The position numbers and the translations under genes are program-made. DNA of 64,000 nucleotides, from assembly GCA_000413015.1 (NCBI GenBank), contig KE332515.1, forward strand, positions 407,092 through 471,091, given 5' to 3'. Below the pieces are notes generated by a model. That model was not told the DNA's origin and searched no databases. It saw only the letters and a list, made by a program, of their open reading frames with translations. Within the stretch, counting starts at the first letter, position 1; each line of letters begins with the position of its first letter. Of this stretch, positions 24,303 through 33,523 are shown piece by piece. The DNA comes from Treponema socranskii subsp. paredis ATCC 35535. Lineage in GTDB: Bacteria; Spirochaetota; Spirochaetia; Treponematales; Treponemataceae.

Positions 24303-27300
24303 ATGTATACATTATCGACAAATTCTATCAAAGAAGCAATACACTCATGGCCTCCCATGCGCGATGCCGTCTCCCGTTTAACGGATGCTTCGGCCCGCTT
24401 TCCTTTTTCGGTAAGAGGACTTCACGGCTCGCTTTCGGCTTATTTTACAGCCGAATACTTTGAACGCATACAATCTTCGGCGTTCAAAGAAAGCGTATCG
24501 GGGGCGGTATCGTTCGATTCCCGTTCATCCGATATCGTCATCGTCACGCCCGGAGAAAACGAAGCAATCGATATCCGCACCGATTTGACTTCGATTTTTC
24601 CCGAAGCGGAGATAATCGATATACCCTGGTGGGGTATGATCCCCTACAGACCGGTATCGCGGGGAGCGGCCGTGTTCGGAGAGCGCGCGGCGGCTCTCGC
24701 AAAACTTGCAGGAGCGGGGAGGGAAGGTTTTTCTCAAAAGCCGAGAATCTTTATCGTAAGCGAGCGCGTTTTTCTCTCGCCGCTTCCGCCTCCCGAATCG
24801 GTAAAGTGCCGCGTATTTTCTCTTTTTTGCGGTCTGCGCATCGACACGATAAAAACGGCGGAAAGGCTTTCATCTCTCGGCTATACGAGAGCGCCGCGCG
24901 TCTACGTGCAGGGAGAGTTCGGTTTGAGGGGCGAAGTGCTCGACGTATTCGTCCCCGGCAGCGCCGCTCCGTGCCGTATCATTTTCGACTTCGATACCGT
25001 CGCGCAGATTAAAACCTTCGATACAGATACGCAGACGACGACCGGCTCCCTCGAAAGCGTTTTTATTTCTCCGATGCGCGAAGTGATTTGGGACGATGCG
25101 CTTTTGGCCGATTTGAAAAATGCGATCGAAGCCTACGAATCGACGGCAGTGAGCGCAGAAACCGAAAAGGAACTGTCGGATGCGGCATTGCAAAACGGGG
25201 CAACGCCGTATTCCGATGTGGACAGGCACTCCGATACGGCGGATAACACGAGTGCCGGCAAGATACCGTCTTCCGACGAAGATGATCTGTCCGATACAGG
25301 CGTACCGGAAGACGGAGAGCCGCTTCGAAAAAGTTTTCGCGCGCACCTTCCGTTTACAAAAGAAGCGAAAGCCGTCCTCTCGAATATGCTTTCCGAGCTT
25401 GAAACGGCAAAATCGTGCGAAGGGGAAGAACTCTTATATCCCGTGTTGTGGAAAAAACGCTGTACGATTTCGGACTATATCGGCAAGCGGACGGCCGTTT
25501 TTTTCTTCGATTACGACCGTCTCGTAAATGCCGAAGAAACGATCGTTCGGGAATATGGCGGCATGTACCGGAAAGCGCGTCTTTCGTTTCCGGCCTTTCC
25601 GCCCGAGCAAATGCTCTCCGACTTTCAAAAAAACTTAAAAATCGTCTCAAAAAGTATACTTTTTCATACGGTTTCCCGTGCGGACACAGCTTCAACTGAC
25701 GAATCTCCTTCCGATATCGCTTTTCCGTGCGAAGTGTCGCGGAGCTTTTTCGGCAATATTCCTTTTTTAAAAGAGGAAATCGGAAAACTGCAGGATGCCG
25801 GCTGGAAGATCGCAGTCTTTGCGGACGGCGAAAATCAGGAGCGGCGCATAGCCCAACTGCTTTCGGATTTTGCCGAAGAGCGCGGAAACGAAATCGCTTT
25901 AAACGGACGCGATGCGAAAATACATGAAAGCGATGTAAAACCGCACGAAGAGCGTGCGCATGAACACCGCACGCTCGAGCGCTCTTCCGTTCCGATCGAA
26001 AAACGCTGTGCGCTCGCGGTGTTTCCCGAAGCGATATCCGAAGGTTTTTCGATCCCCGACTTAAAGCTCATCGTCATACAGGAAAACGAAATATTCGGCA
26101 GAAGACGGACGGTGCCGAAATCGCTGAAAAAAGCGAAAAGCGCCGTAATCGACACTTTCGTCGAACTCACCCCCGGCGACTATGTCGTGCACGTACAGTA
26201 CGGCATCGGCATATTTTGCGGCATCGAGCGCGTAAAAGCCGGCGGCAACGAGAGGGACTATATAAAGCTCGAATACGCGGACAAAGAGGTCGCCTTCGTT
26301 CCCATCGAACAAGTGAACATGGTACAGCGCTATATCGGAAGCGAAGGAGATGCTCCGAAGCTCGATAAAATCGGCAGCAAAAGCTGGGAAAACCGAAAAC
26401 GCAAAGTACAGGAAGCCGTCGAAGATTTGGCAAAAAAGCTTGTCGATCTCTATTCGAGGAGAAAAGCGTCGAGGGGATTTCCCTTTCCGAAAGATACCGA
26501 ATGGCAGACTTCGTTCGAAGCGGCCTTTCCCTATGAAGATACGAAAGATCAGGCTTTTGTCACCGAAGAAGTCAAACGCGATATGGAAAAACCCGTTCCG
26601 ATGGATCGCCTCATCTGCGGAGACGTCGGCTACGGCAAAACCGAAATCGCGATGCGCGCCGCGTTCAAAGCGGTAATGGGTGGAAAGCAAGTCGTTTTTT
26701 TGGCGCCGACGACGATCCTCGCCGAACAGCATTACGAAACCTGCGTCGAGCGCTTTGCGAATTTCCCCGTCAAAATCGCAGTCCTCTCGCGCTTTGTGCC
26801 GCACGCGGAACAAAAAAAGACTTTGGCGCTCCTCGCATCGGGCGATATCGACATCCTTATCGGCACGCACCGCGTCATTCAAAAAGACGTCGTCTTTAAA
26901 AATATCGGCCTCATGATAATCGACGAAGAGCAGCGCTTCGGCGTAAAGGATAAAGAAAAACTCAAAGAGATGAAAGCGAATATAGACTGCCTCACGCTTT
27001 CGGCAACGCCCATCCCGCGTACGCTTCACATGAGCTTACTGAAAATCAGAGACATGAGTTTACTCGCGACGCCTCCGCAAAACCGGCAGGCGATCGAAAC
27101 GTCTATAGAGCCGTACAGCGACGAACGCGTAGCTTGGGCGATCAGACGGGAAGCGGAACGGGGAGGGCAAGTGTTTTTTTTGCATAACCGAGTCGACTCC
27201 CTTTTCGAAGTGCGGCAAAAAATCGAACGGCTCGTCCCCGAAATGCTCGTCGATGTCGCGCACGGACAAATGATGAGCGGAGAACTCGAAGACATCTTCC

Positions 27301-28163
27301 GCCGTTTTAAGCTCGGCGGATTTCACGTACTCGTTTCGACGACGATCATCGAAAACGGCATCGACATACCGAACGTCAATACGATCATCATCGACCGGGC
27401 GGATATGTACGGCGTATCGCAGCTCTACCAGCTCCGCGGGCGCGTCGGGCGGAGCGACCGGAAAGCGTACGCCTATCTTTTATATCCCGAAAATACATCT
27501 CTTTCCGAAGTCGCGATGAAACGCCTGCAAGTCATCAGCGATTTTACCGAACTCGGAAGCGGTTTTAAAATCGCAATGAAAGATATGGAAATCCGCGGGG
27601 CGGGAAACCTGCTCGGCCGCGACCAGTCGGGAGACGTATATGCCGTCGGATTCGAATTGTATTTGAAATTGCTGAACGAAGCGGTTGAACGCCTTACCGC
27701 CTCTGAAAATTACAAAGCGCAGAGCGAAGTGCTCATGGAACTCGAATATACGGGTTTTATCCCCGACGCCTACGTGCGCTCGGCGGAGACGAAAATGGAA
27801 ATCTACAAAAAAATCGCATCGGTGCAGACGGACGACGAATTGATTGCGGTGATGAACGAAATCGAAGACCGCTTCGGCCCCGTGCCCGACGAAGTTGCGA
27901 GCCTCCTGTCGCTCGCCGAAATACGTATTCTGTGCAAAAAGCTTTCGGTGAGCGCGCTCAAAGAATCGAAAGGCGTCATCGAAATCGAATTTGCAAAAGT
28001 GTCCGACATTTCGGTCGATCGCGTATTGCAGCTGATAAAAGAAAGTTCGGGCAGCGTATGGCTCGACGCTGCAAAACCGAATATGCTGTTTTTAAAACTC
28101 GGAAAAATCGGTCTCAAAGAAAAAAGCGAATTTATCAGAGAGCGGCTCGAAAAACTTGCATAA
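24303..28163 (+). CDS. mfd: Transcription-repair coupling factor Mfd
   Basis: This 1286-residue DNA translocase removes stalled RNA polymerase and recruits UvrA. In order it has the UvrB-like N-terminal region (VIVTPGENEAIDI, PWWGMIPYRPVSRG), the RNA polymerase-interacting domain (DYVVHVQYGIGIFCGIERV), the RecG-like motor with Walker A CGDVGYGKTEIAMRAAFKA, the DEEQ box, TTIIENGIDIPNVNT and RGRVGRSDRKAYAY, and the C-terminal TRCF domain. It is longer than the usual 1150 residues because of two polar insertions at about 280-340 and 535-565. TATAAT at 24283-24288 is a likely -10. Confidence 0.96.
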   Translation: MYTLSTNSIKEAIHSWPPMRDAVSRLTDASARFPFSVRGLHGSLSAYFTAEYFERIQSSAFKESVSGAVSFDSRSSDIVIVTPGENEAIDIRTDLTSIFPEAEIIDIPWWGMIPYRPVSRGAAVFGERAAALAKLAGAGREGFSQKPRIFIVSERVFLSPLPPPESVKCRVFSLFCGLRIDTIKTAERLSSLGYTRAPRVYVQGEFGLRGEVLDVFVPGSAAPCRIIFDFDTVAQIKTFDTDTQTTTGSLESVFISPMREVIWDDALLADLKNAIEAYESTAVSAETEKELSDAALQNGATPYSDVDRHSDTADNTSAGKIPSSDEDDLSDTGVPEDGEPLRKSFRAHLPFTKEAKAVLSNMLSELETAKSCEGEELLYPVLWKKRCTISDYIGKRTAVFFFDYDRLVNAEETIVREYGGMYRKARLSFPAFPPEQMLSDFQKNLKIVSKSILFHTVSRADTASTDESPSDIAFPCEVSRSFFGNIPFLKEEIGKLQDAGWKIAVFADGENQERRIAQLLSDFAEERGNEIALNGRDAKIHESDVKPHEERAHEHRTLERSSVPIEKRCALAVFPEAISEGFSIPDLKLIVIQENEIFGRRRTVPKSLKKAKSAVIDTFVELTPGDYVVHVQYGIGIFCGIERVKAGGNERDYIKLEYADKEVAFVPIEQVNMVQRYIGSEGDAPKLDKIGSKSWENRKRKVQEAVEDLAKKLVDLYSRRKASRGFPFPKDTEWQTSFEAAFPYEDTKDQAFVTEEVKRDMEKPVPMDRLICGDVGYGKTEIAMRAAFKAVMGGKQVVFLAPTTILAEQHYETCVERFANFPVKIAVLSRFVPHAEQKKTLALLASGDIDILIGTHRVIQKDVVFKNIGLMIIDEEQRFGVKDKEKLKEMKANIDCLTLSATPIPRTLHMSLLKIRDMSLLATPPQNRQAIETSIEPYSDERVAWAIRREAERGGQVFFLHNRVDSLFEVRQKIERLVPEMLVDVAHGQMMSGELEDIFRRFKLGGFHVLVSTTIIENGIDIPNVNTIIIDRADMYGVSQLYQLRGRVGRSDRKAYAYLLYPENTSLSEVAMKRLQVISDFTELGSGFKIAMKDMEIRGAGNLLGRDQSGDVYAVGFELYLKLLNEAVERLTASENYKAQSEVLMELEYTGFIPDAYVRSAETKMEIYKKIASVQTDDELIAVMNEIEDRFGPVPDEVASLLSLAEIRILCKKLSVSALKESKGVIEIEFAKVSDISVDRVLQLIKESSGSVWLDAAKPNMLFLKLGKIGLKEKSEFIRERLEKLA

Positions 28164-28166
28164 GGT

Positions 28167-28196
28167 TTGCAGTGTCGGTTCGGAACGCGGTATAAT
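28167..28196 (+). promoter_or_regulatory. Sigma70-type promoter of the gene at 28292
   Basis: TTGCAG (28167-28172), an 18-nt spacer and TATAAT (28191-28196). The leader would be about 90 nt. Confidence 0.6.
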
Positions 28197-28291
28197 GAGG
28201 AAGCGAACACGTGAAAGATCGATTCTTTATAGAACGATCCGGAGGCTCTAATTTCTGCAAAAAATTTTTATGCGAGGTAAGTAAGGTAGAT

Positions 28292-28567
28292 ATGCTTTTA
28301 TTCGGAAAAAAAGTCGAAATTTACGAAGGCCGGAATTATGAAATATTCAAAGCGCTCAAAAAGCTGCTTAAAAAAAACGGCATTTCCTACGGTACCGGCT
28401 GGGTACAGACGGAAGTCGCATGCGGCTGCGGCGCAAAGATCAATATGCGCCAAGTCATCAACCCCGATTACAGTCCCTATGTATGGTCCGTATACGTGAG
28501 ACCCGAAAACGAAAAAGAAGCGCGACGGATCGCAGAAAATCTCAAAACGAAATCGACAGGAAGCTGA
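28292..28567 (+). CDS. Small cytosolic protein of unknown function
   Basis: This 91-residue protein (MLLFGKKVEIYEGRNYEIF, then a helical KALKKLLKKNG stretch, a Cys-rich ACGCGAK turn and a C-terminal helix) is reminiscent of small DUF2007-type signalling proteins, but I cannot assign it. I prefer ATG 28292, preceded by AAGGTAG, over an in-frame GTG at 28211. It follows mfd on the same strand under its own promoter. Confidence 0.55.
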   Translation: MLLFGKKVEIYEGRNYEIFKALKKLLKKNGISYGTGWVQTEVACGCGAKINMRQVINPDYSPYVWSVYVRPENEKEARRIAENLKTKSTGS

Positions 28568-28750
28568 GACAAGGGAAAAGGCCGGCTGCAAAAAAAGTTT
28601 TTTACTCGATAAAAACCGCAACGTACTCGATTGCGTTTCGGAAATCGTCAACAAAAAATAATCGGATTCTCCGCGTTTGCTTAAAATGCCGGCGGTTTCG
28701 CATGTTTATATTGCCTTTTATTTTTACTTAAATTACATCCTATAATGTAT

Positions 28751-28762
28751 ATTCTGTCTACC
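28751..28762 (-). repeat. 12-bp motif ATTCTGTCTACC, copy 1
   Basis: Exact copies of ATTCTGTCTACC are at 28751-28762 and 28845-28856, and its complement lies at 57640-57651. The gap 28568-28949 between the small gene and the rodA 3' end holds these two copies and AT-rich sequence; I see no gene or clear terminator in it. Confidence 0.5.
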
Positions 28763-28844
28763 AAAAGATATAAAAAATACCCCTTAAAATAGGCTGTTTA
28801 CCCCGCTTTTTAGGCGGTAATTTTGAAATGTCATTATGCGTTGA

Positions 28845-28856
28845 ATTCTGTCTACC
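28845..28856 (-). repeat. 12-bp motif ATTCTGTCTACC, copy 2
   Basis: Second exact copy, 94 bp from the first, downstream of rodA. Confidence 0.5.
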
Positions 28857-28949
28857 GAGATACAGGAAAAGTCTTTTTAAATTTATTCAAATGATATTGC
28901 CTCCTCTCTGCAGGAAATTTGATAATTTACCCTGTTTGTTTTAGAGCTT

Positions 28950-30266
28950 TCAACTATGCGTCAATCCGTATTTATGGTAATTGATACTCATAAGAAGTCC
29001 GACGGCGACCATCGCAGTCCACAGAGATGACCCCCCGTACGACAAAAACAAAAGCGGTATTCCCGTAATCGGCATGATGCCCATAACCATACCGATGTTG
29101 ACAAAAAAATGAAAAAAGAACATGCCGAATATACCCGCTGCGATATACGAACCGTAACCCGTTGAATTCCGCATGATTTTCAGTGTTCTAAAAAAGATAA
29201 GGCCGTACAGAGCAAAGACGATGAGACCTCCGATAAAACCGAGCTCTTCCGACAAAATGCTGAATATAAAGTCCGTGCTCTGCTGCGGTAAAAACCGATA
29301 GTGACTCTGCGTACCGTGCAAAAACGACCTGCCGAATATGCCGCCCGCGCCGATCGCTATCTTCGATTGGATGATGTTCCATCCGCTTCCTCTGGGGTCT
29401 ACGGACGGATCGAGAAAAACGATGAGTCGGCTGATTTGATATTGTTTGAGTACACGCCCGGCACCGTATGAGCAAAAAAGCGAAAGCGCGGCGATAAAAG
29501 CGCCGTATGAAATCCAGTAAAAATACCGCTGTCCGCGCAAATAGCGTCGTACAACGATACCGATAAGCATAATGGAAACGGAAGCTGCGATAAGCAAAAG
29601 ACGTAAGCGTATGTCGGTGAGCGCTCCGATCGCGGGAATCTTCCGATGCGCGATGACGTCGTTCCATACCGGAAGCACGGTTAGAAAAATCGTCCCCATA
29701 CCGACGGCGAATACAAACAATATGTAGCGAAGCGGAATATCGGCCATAAAGCACATGACGAGAAAAATGGGAATATAGACGCTTGCCGTTCCCAAATCGG
29801 GCTGAGCGAGTATCAATAATACGGGAAGAGCGAAAATAGCCGCCGCAATTAAAAAACGCTTTAAAGGGGCTTCGCCTGCGCTTTCGGAAAGATATTTTGC
29901 GAGAAATAAAATAAAAATGATTTTACCGAATTCGGACGGCTGTATGCCGAAGTGACCGATGCCGATCCAGCTGTTCGCACCGTTGACGTGGCGGCCGAAT
30001 ATGACCGTGTACAAAAGCACCGGAGCAAGGATCGCATATAAAATATAGCTATAGCGTGTCGTTTTCCGATAATCGTAGAGCACCGTTATGACGATAAGAA
30101 CGATACCTATGGAAGCCCAAACCGTCTGTTTGACGTATTCATTCGTAACGAGCACGCCGTCGGAATTGATTGCCGACGAATAGATAAATGCAATACCTGC
30201 CGCGGTAAGCACGAGGACGCAGACCAAAAGAATATAATCGAATGCATCGATGATTTTAAGCTTCAC
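28950..30266 (-). CDS. rodA: Rod-shape peptidoglycan glycosyltransferase RodA
   Basis: This 438-residue SEDS-family membrane protein has about ten transmembrane segments and the family patterns FGIQPSEFGKI, LAQPDLGTA and the C-terminal PITGIPLLFLSYGGSSL. It polymerises glycan strands from lipid II during side-wall growth, partnered with PBP2, whose gene ends 4 nt upstream. I start at GTG 30266, 8 nt after GGAG; longer readings extend into pbp2. It is the last gene of mreB-mreC-mreD-pbp2-rodA. Confidence 0.95.
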   Translation of the reverse strand: MKLKIIDAFDYILLVCVLVLTAAGIAFIYSSAINSDGVLVTNEYVKQTVWASIGIVLIVITVLYDYRKTTRYSYILYAILAPVLLYTVIFGRHVNGANSWIGIGHFGIQPSEFGKIIFILFLAKYLSESAGEAPLKRFLIAAAIFALPVLLILAQPDLGTASVYIPIFLVMCFMADIPLRYILFVFAVGMGTIFLTVLPVWNDVIAHRKIPAIGALTDIRLRLLLIAASVSIMLIGIVVRRYLRGQRYFYWISYGAFIAALSLFCSYGAGRVLKQYQISRLIVFLDPSVDPRGSGWNIIQSKIAIGAGGIFGRSFLHGTQSHYRFLPQQSTDFIFSILSEELGFIGGLIVFALYGLIFFRTLKIMRNSTGYGSYIAAGIFGMFFFHFFVNIGMVMGIMPITGIPLLFLSYGGSSLWTAMVAVGLLMSINYHKYGLTHS

Positions 30267-30270
30267 TGCC

Positions 30271-32151
30271 CTACTCCTGCCTGTTTCCGTTCGCAAGAAG
30301 ATAATGAAAGCCGAGCGCATTTACGGCTTCTTCATAGGTTTGATTCGCCAATGTACCCTGTATGATGATGTTCGTCGCATAAGGCGCCCACCATTCCCAC
30401 GGGTTTACCGCTTCGACAAGGGTCGAAACGACGATCTGATCTTCAACGGGAGCGTCGTAAGGTGCGTAGGCTACCATCCATGAATGCCAGCTTTTCGTAT
30501 ATTGCGCGACTTCGGACGTTCCGGTTTTACCTGCGCTTTGAAAACGTTTATTGCGCATCGGGTACTGGGGTGTGCCGTCGGTGATCGTATAGCGGCAGTC
30601 TTCCTGCACGGTTTTCCACACGTCGGAGGGTATATCGGATTTAAATAAAACTTCGGGTTTTACTTCCGTGATGACTTCGTTTGTCACGGGATCGCGCACT
30701 TCTTTAAGCAGATGCGGTTTATAGACGACTCCTTCCGTACACACCATCGCCATCATGTCCGCAACTTGGAGAGGAGTGGCGAGGATATAGCCTTGTCCGA
30801 TGGAAGCGGACATCGTATCTCCTCCGAGCCACCGCTCGTGATACTTTCGCTCTTTCCACTGCGCGGTCGGAATAAAGCCTGAGGCTTGGGTCGGCAAATC
30901 GATTTCGGCGCTTTTTCCGAGTCCGAACATGGTCGAATACTGCGCGATTTTATCGATACCGAGGTAATCGCGTCCGATCGTCCAAAAGTAAACGTCACAG
31001 GACTGCGCAAGCGCATTTTTCAAATCGAGCCAGCCGTGACCGGGCTCCTTAAGGTGGCAGTGAAATGTACGGTTTCCGTAGAGGAGTTTTCCTTTGCATT
31101 CGATTTTTTCAAAAGGTGAAAAACTTTTTTCCTGCAAAAGAGCCGATACCATGATGATTTTAAACGTCGAACCGGGCGGATACTGGGCGGCGACGGCTCT
31201 GTTTAAAAGCGGCTTTTCGGGACTGTCGCGCAGCTTTACATACTCCTGCGAGTAGTCGTCGGAATTGAATATATTCGGATCGAAATACGGATAGGAAACG
31301 AGCGCGAGTATTTCACCCGTCGCAGGTTTTAAAACCACGACCGCCCCTACTCTGTTTCCGAGCGTTTTTTCGGCAAGCGTCTGAATACGCGAATCGATCG
31401 TAAGCACGAGATTTTTCCCCGGCTGCGGCGGGCGTACGTCGGCTTTGTCGGAAAGGATTCTTCCGCGAACGTCGACGGTGCGGCTTTCAAGTCCGCTCGT
31501 CCCCTGCAAAAGCTGATCGTACTGCCGCTCGATTCCGGTTTTGCCGACGACGCTGTTGCGCGTATAGCCTTGATTGTATAAAACGTTGATTTCTTCCTGC
31601 GTTATGTCTCCCACGTAGCCGATGATATGGGAAAGAGAACCGGTTTCGACATAGTTCCGCCTCGGACGCGACACCCATGAAACGCCGGGCAAATCGATTT
31701 TATTTTCAGCAATGTTCGAAATCGTTTCAAACGAAACGTTCGAGCGCACGGGAATCGCCGTATACGATTTTCGAAGTTTTTCCGGAATGCGCTTATCGAT
31801 ATCGAATTTAGAAATGCCGAGATACTGCGCAAGACGCGAAGCGACCGTATCGTAATGTCCTGCCGGTATTTCCGCAGGCGTTATTTCGACGGCAAAAGAA
31901 TCGGTGTTGATGACCATCGGTACGTTCGCATGGCAGTCGAATATTTCCCCTCTTTGTGCGGGGATGCGGGAAACTTGGCTTGAAATTGTGCGCGATTGCG
32001 TGCGGTACGTATCGGAGAGAACGACCTGCATCGAAAAGAGCCGGTAGATATAGAGCGCAAAACAGAGTACGATCGCAATCCGCAAAAAGATAATGCGCTG
32101 TGTTTTGGATAAAACGGTTTTTCGTTCTCCCCGTAAAAAGTCTTCGGTCAC
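30271..32151 (-). CDS. mrdA: Penicillin-binding protein 2 (elongasome transpeptidase)
   Basis: This 626-residue class B PBP has one N-terminal membrane segment (IIFLRIAIVLCFALYIYRLF), a dimerisation region, and a transpeptidase domain with PGSTFK (active Ser), SCD in place of SxN and KTGTSEV. It cross-links peptidoglycan during elongation with RodA. The start overlaps the mreD stop (ATGA), and rodA follows after 4 nt, so the elongation genes are translationally coupled. Confidence 0.95.
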   Translation of the reverse strand: MTEDFLRGERKTVLSKTQRIIFLRIAIVLCFALYIYRLFSMQVVLSDTYRTQSRTISSQVSRIPAQRGEIFDCHANVPMVINTDSFAVEITPAEIPAGHYDTVASRLAQYLGISKFDIDKRIPEKLRKSYTAIPVRSNVSFETISNIAENKIDLPGVSWVSRPRRNYVETGSLSHIIGYVGDITQEEINVLYNQGYTRNSVVGKTGIERQYDQLLQGTSGLESRTVDVRGRILSDKADVRPPQPGKNLVLTIDSRIQTLAEKTLGNRVGAVVVLKPATGEILALVSYPYFDPNIFNSDDYSQEYVKLRDSPEKPLLNRAVAAQYPPGSTFKIIMVSALLQEKSFSPFEKIECKGKLLYGNRTFHCHLKEPGHGWLDLKNALAQSCDVYFWTIGRDYLGIDKIAQYSTMFGLGKSAEIDLPTQASGFIPTAQWKERKYHERWLGGDTMSASIGQGYILATPLQVADMMAMVCTEGVVYKPHLLKEVRDPVTNEVITEVKPEVLFKSDIPSDVWKTVQEDCRYTITDGTPQYPMRNKRFQSAGKTGTSEVAQYTKSWHSWMVAYAPYDAPVEDQIVVSTLVEAVNPWEWWAPYATNIIIQGTLANQTYEEAVNALGFHYLLANGNRQE

Positions 32152-32654
32152 AGCGCGCTCCTCCTTTCGGTCGAAAGCACGGAACGGAAAAGCGACAGAA
32201 ATTTAAAAACGAGGGGTGCAAGAATCGTGTTGCATACAAGTTCGAAAAGAAACGGAAAGGATAATACGCGGTAAACTGCGGGTGAAGCCGGAAAAAGAAG
32301 CGAAATGAGCCACACGAAAAACGCTTTCAACAAAGTGGCACAGAACGCGTACAAGGCCGGCATGACGATTCCGTCGGAATTGAAAACGCTTCCGAGCGCA
32401 CCGAAAACGTAGCCTATGAGCGTCCGGTACAGACTGTGAAAACCCAAGGGAGCGGCGGAAAGAAAATCCAAAAACGCGCCCGAAACGAATCCGTTTATTT
32501 CACCCGAAGTTTTGCCGTTTAAAAACGATATGTAGAGCGAACATAAAAGCACGATATCGGGTACGGCCGGAAGAAAAGCGATATTCGAGAGAACCGCCGT
32601 TTCGATGAGCACTGCGCAAAAAAGTATGAGAGCGGATACGATGTATGACTTCAT
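32148..32654 (-). CDS. mreD: Rod-shape-determining membrane protein MreD
   Basis: This 168-residue, very hydrophobic protein has about five membrane segments and the MreD pattern (DIVLLCSLYISFLNGKTSGEINGFVSG with PLGFHSLYRTLIGY). It anchors the MreB-MreC elongation complex in the inner membrane. Both ends overlap neighbours by 4 nt (ATGA), placing it firmly between mreC and pbp2. Confidence 0.88.
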   Translation of the reverse strand: MKSYIVSALILFCAVLIETAVLSNIAFLPAVPDIVLLCSLYISFLNGKTSGEINGFVSGAFLDFLSAAPLGFHSLYRTLIGYVFGALGSVFNSDGIVMPALYAFCATLLKAFFVWLISLLFPASPAVYRVLSFPFLFELVCNTILAPLVFKFLSLFRSVLSTERRSAL

Positions 32655-33514
32655 CGCGTTTCCTCCCTTTCGCTTTTGACATCGACGACGATAACCGTTT
32701 CAAGTCTTTCAAAATCGATGAGAGGAGCGACGTCTATTTCGAGAGACGAATCGTATTCGACGACGCGGATTTCTGAAATGGAACCGATCGGTATGTTGCG
32801 CATATAGTTTCCGTTTTCACCCGATGTCACGATGACGTCTCCGTAATTGAGCGTATCCATAACGCGTTTTTTGATGTATTTCAGTGAAAGCTTCGTATCG
32901 TCTCCGAAGCCCGATAAAAGTCCCAAATCGCGCGTATTTTGAATGCGGGCCGAAACCGTGCAGTCGATGCTGTAGATCGGCATAATCGAACTCGTAAACC
33001 GGCCGACTTCTATGACTTTACCGACAAGAGCTATGTTTCCGCTTTGATATGCTATAACCGGCATGTTTTTGCCGATGCCGTTTACGCTTCCCTTATCTAT
33101 GGTGAGCGACGCGTAGAGCTTATCCGTATCGCGGGAGATAATCTGCGCGGGATAATTCTTTTGTTCGAGCGATTTGACGAAATCGAGCTGCTCTTTAAGC
33201 TGTTCGTTTTCTTTGCGTATTTCCGCGTTCGTCCGCTGCATCTGTTCGTAATTTTGCAATTTGATGACGAGTTCGTCGTAATTGCGTTTGAGTTCGGACA
33301 GTTCACGCACGGCGGCAAATTGCCGTCCGACGGAATTCGTTACGAAAAAAATACCTTTTTCCGCCGAAGAAAAGATAGAAAAACCGATGCGGCTGAAGTT
33401 GACGACAAAACTGCCGGTCGTGAATGCGAGAAAAACACCCGAAACGATGACGAGCAAAGCGAGTATGAATTCGGGAAACCTGAATCGGAACGACGATTTT
33501 ACACGGATGTGCAT
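32651..33514 (-). CDS. mreC: Rod-shape-determining protein MreC
   Basis: This 287-residue protein has one N-terminal membrane segment, a periplasmic coiled coil (about 60-115) and the beta-barrel MreC domain (ARVISRDTDKLYASLTIDKGS-like, VIAYQSGNIALVGKV, GDVIVTSGENGNY). It links MreB inside to PBP2 outside. Its stop overlaps the mreD start. It starts 9 nt after mreB. Confidence 0.93.
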   Translation of the reverse strand: MHIRVKSSFRFRFPEFILALLVIVSGVFLAFTTGSFVVNFSRIGFSIFSSAEKGIFFVTNSVGRQFAAVRELSELKRNYDELVIKLQNYEQMQRTNAEIRKENEQLKEQLDFVKSLEQKNYPAQIISRDTDKLYASLTIDKGSVNGIGKNMPVIAYQSGNIALVGKVIEVGRFTSSIMPIYSIDCTVSARIQNTRDLGLLSGFGDDTKLSLKYIKKRVMDTLNYGDVIVTSGENGNYMRNIPIGSISEIRVVEYDSSLEIDVAPLIDFERLETVIVVDVKSEREETR

Positions 33515-33523
33515 GATGCGCCG

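Noticed and set aside
28211-28291. N-terminal extension of the small gene at 28292 from GTG 28211
   Set aside because: The extension reads through the leader after a good promoter and has no ribosome binding site; it is also unlike the rest of the protein.
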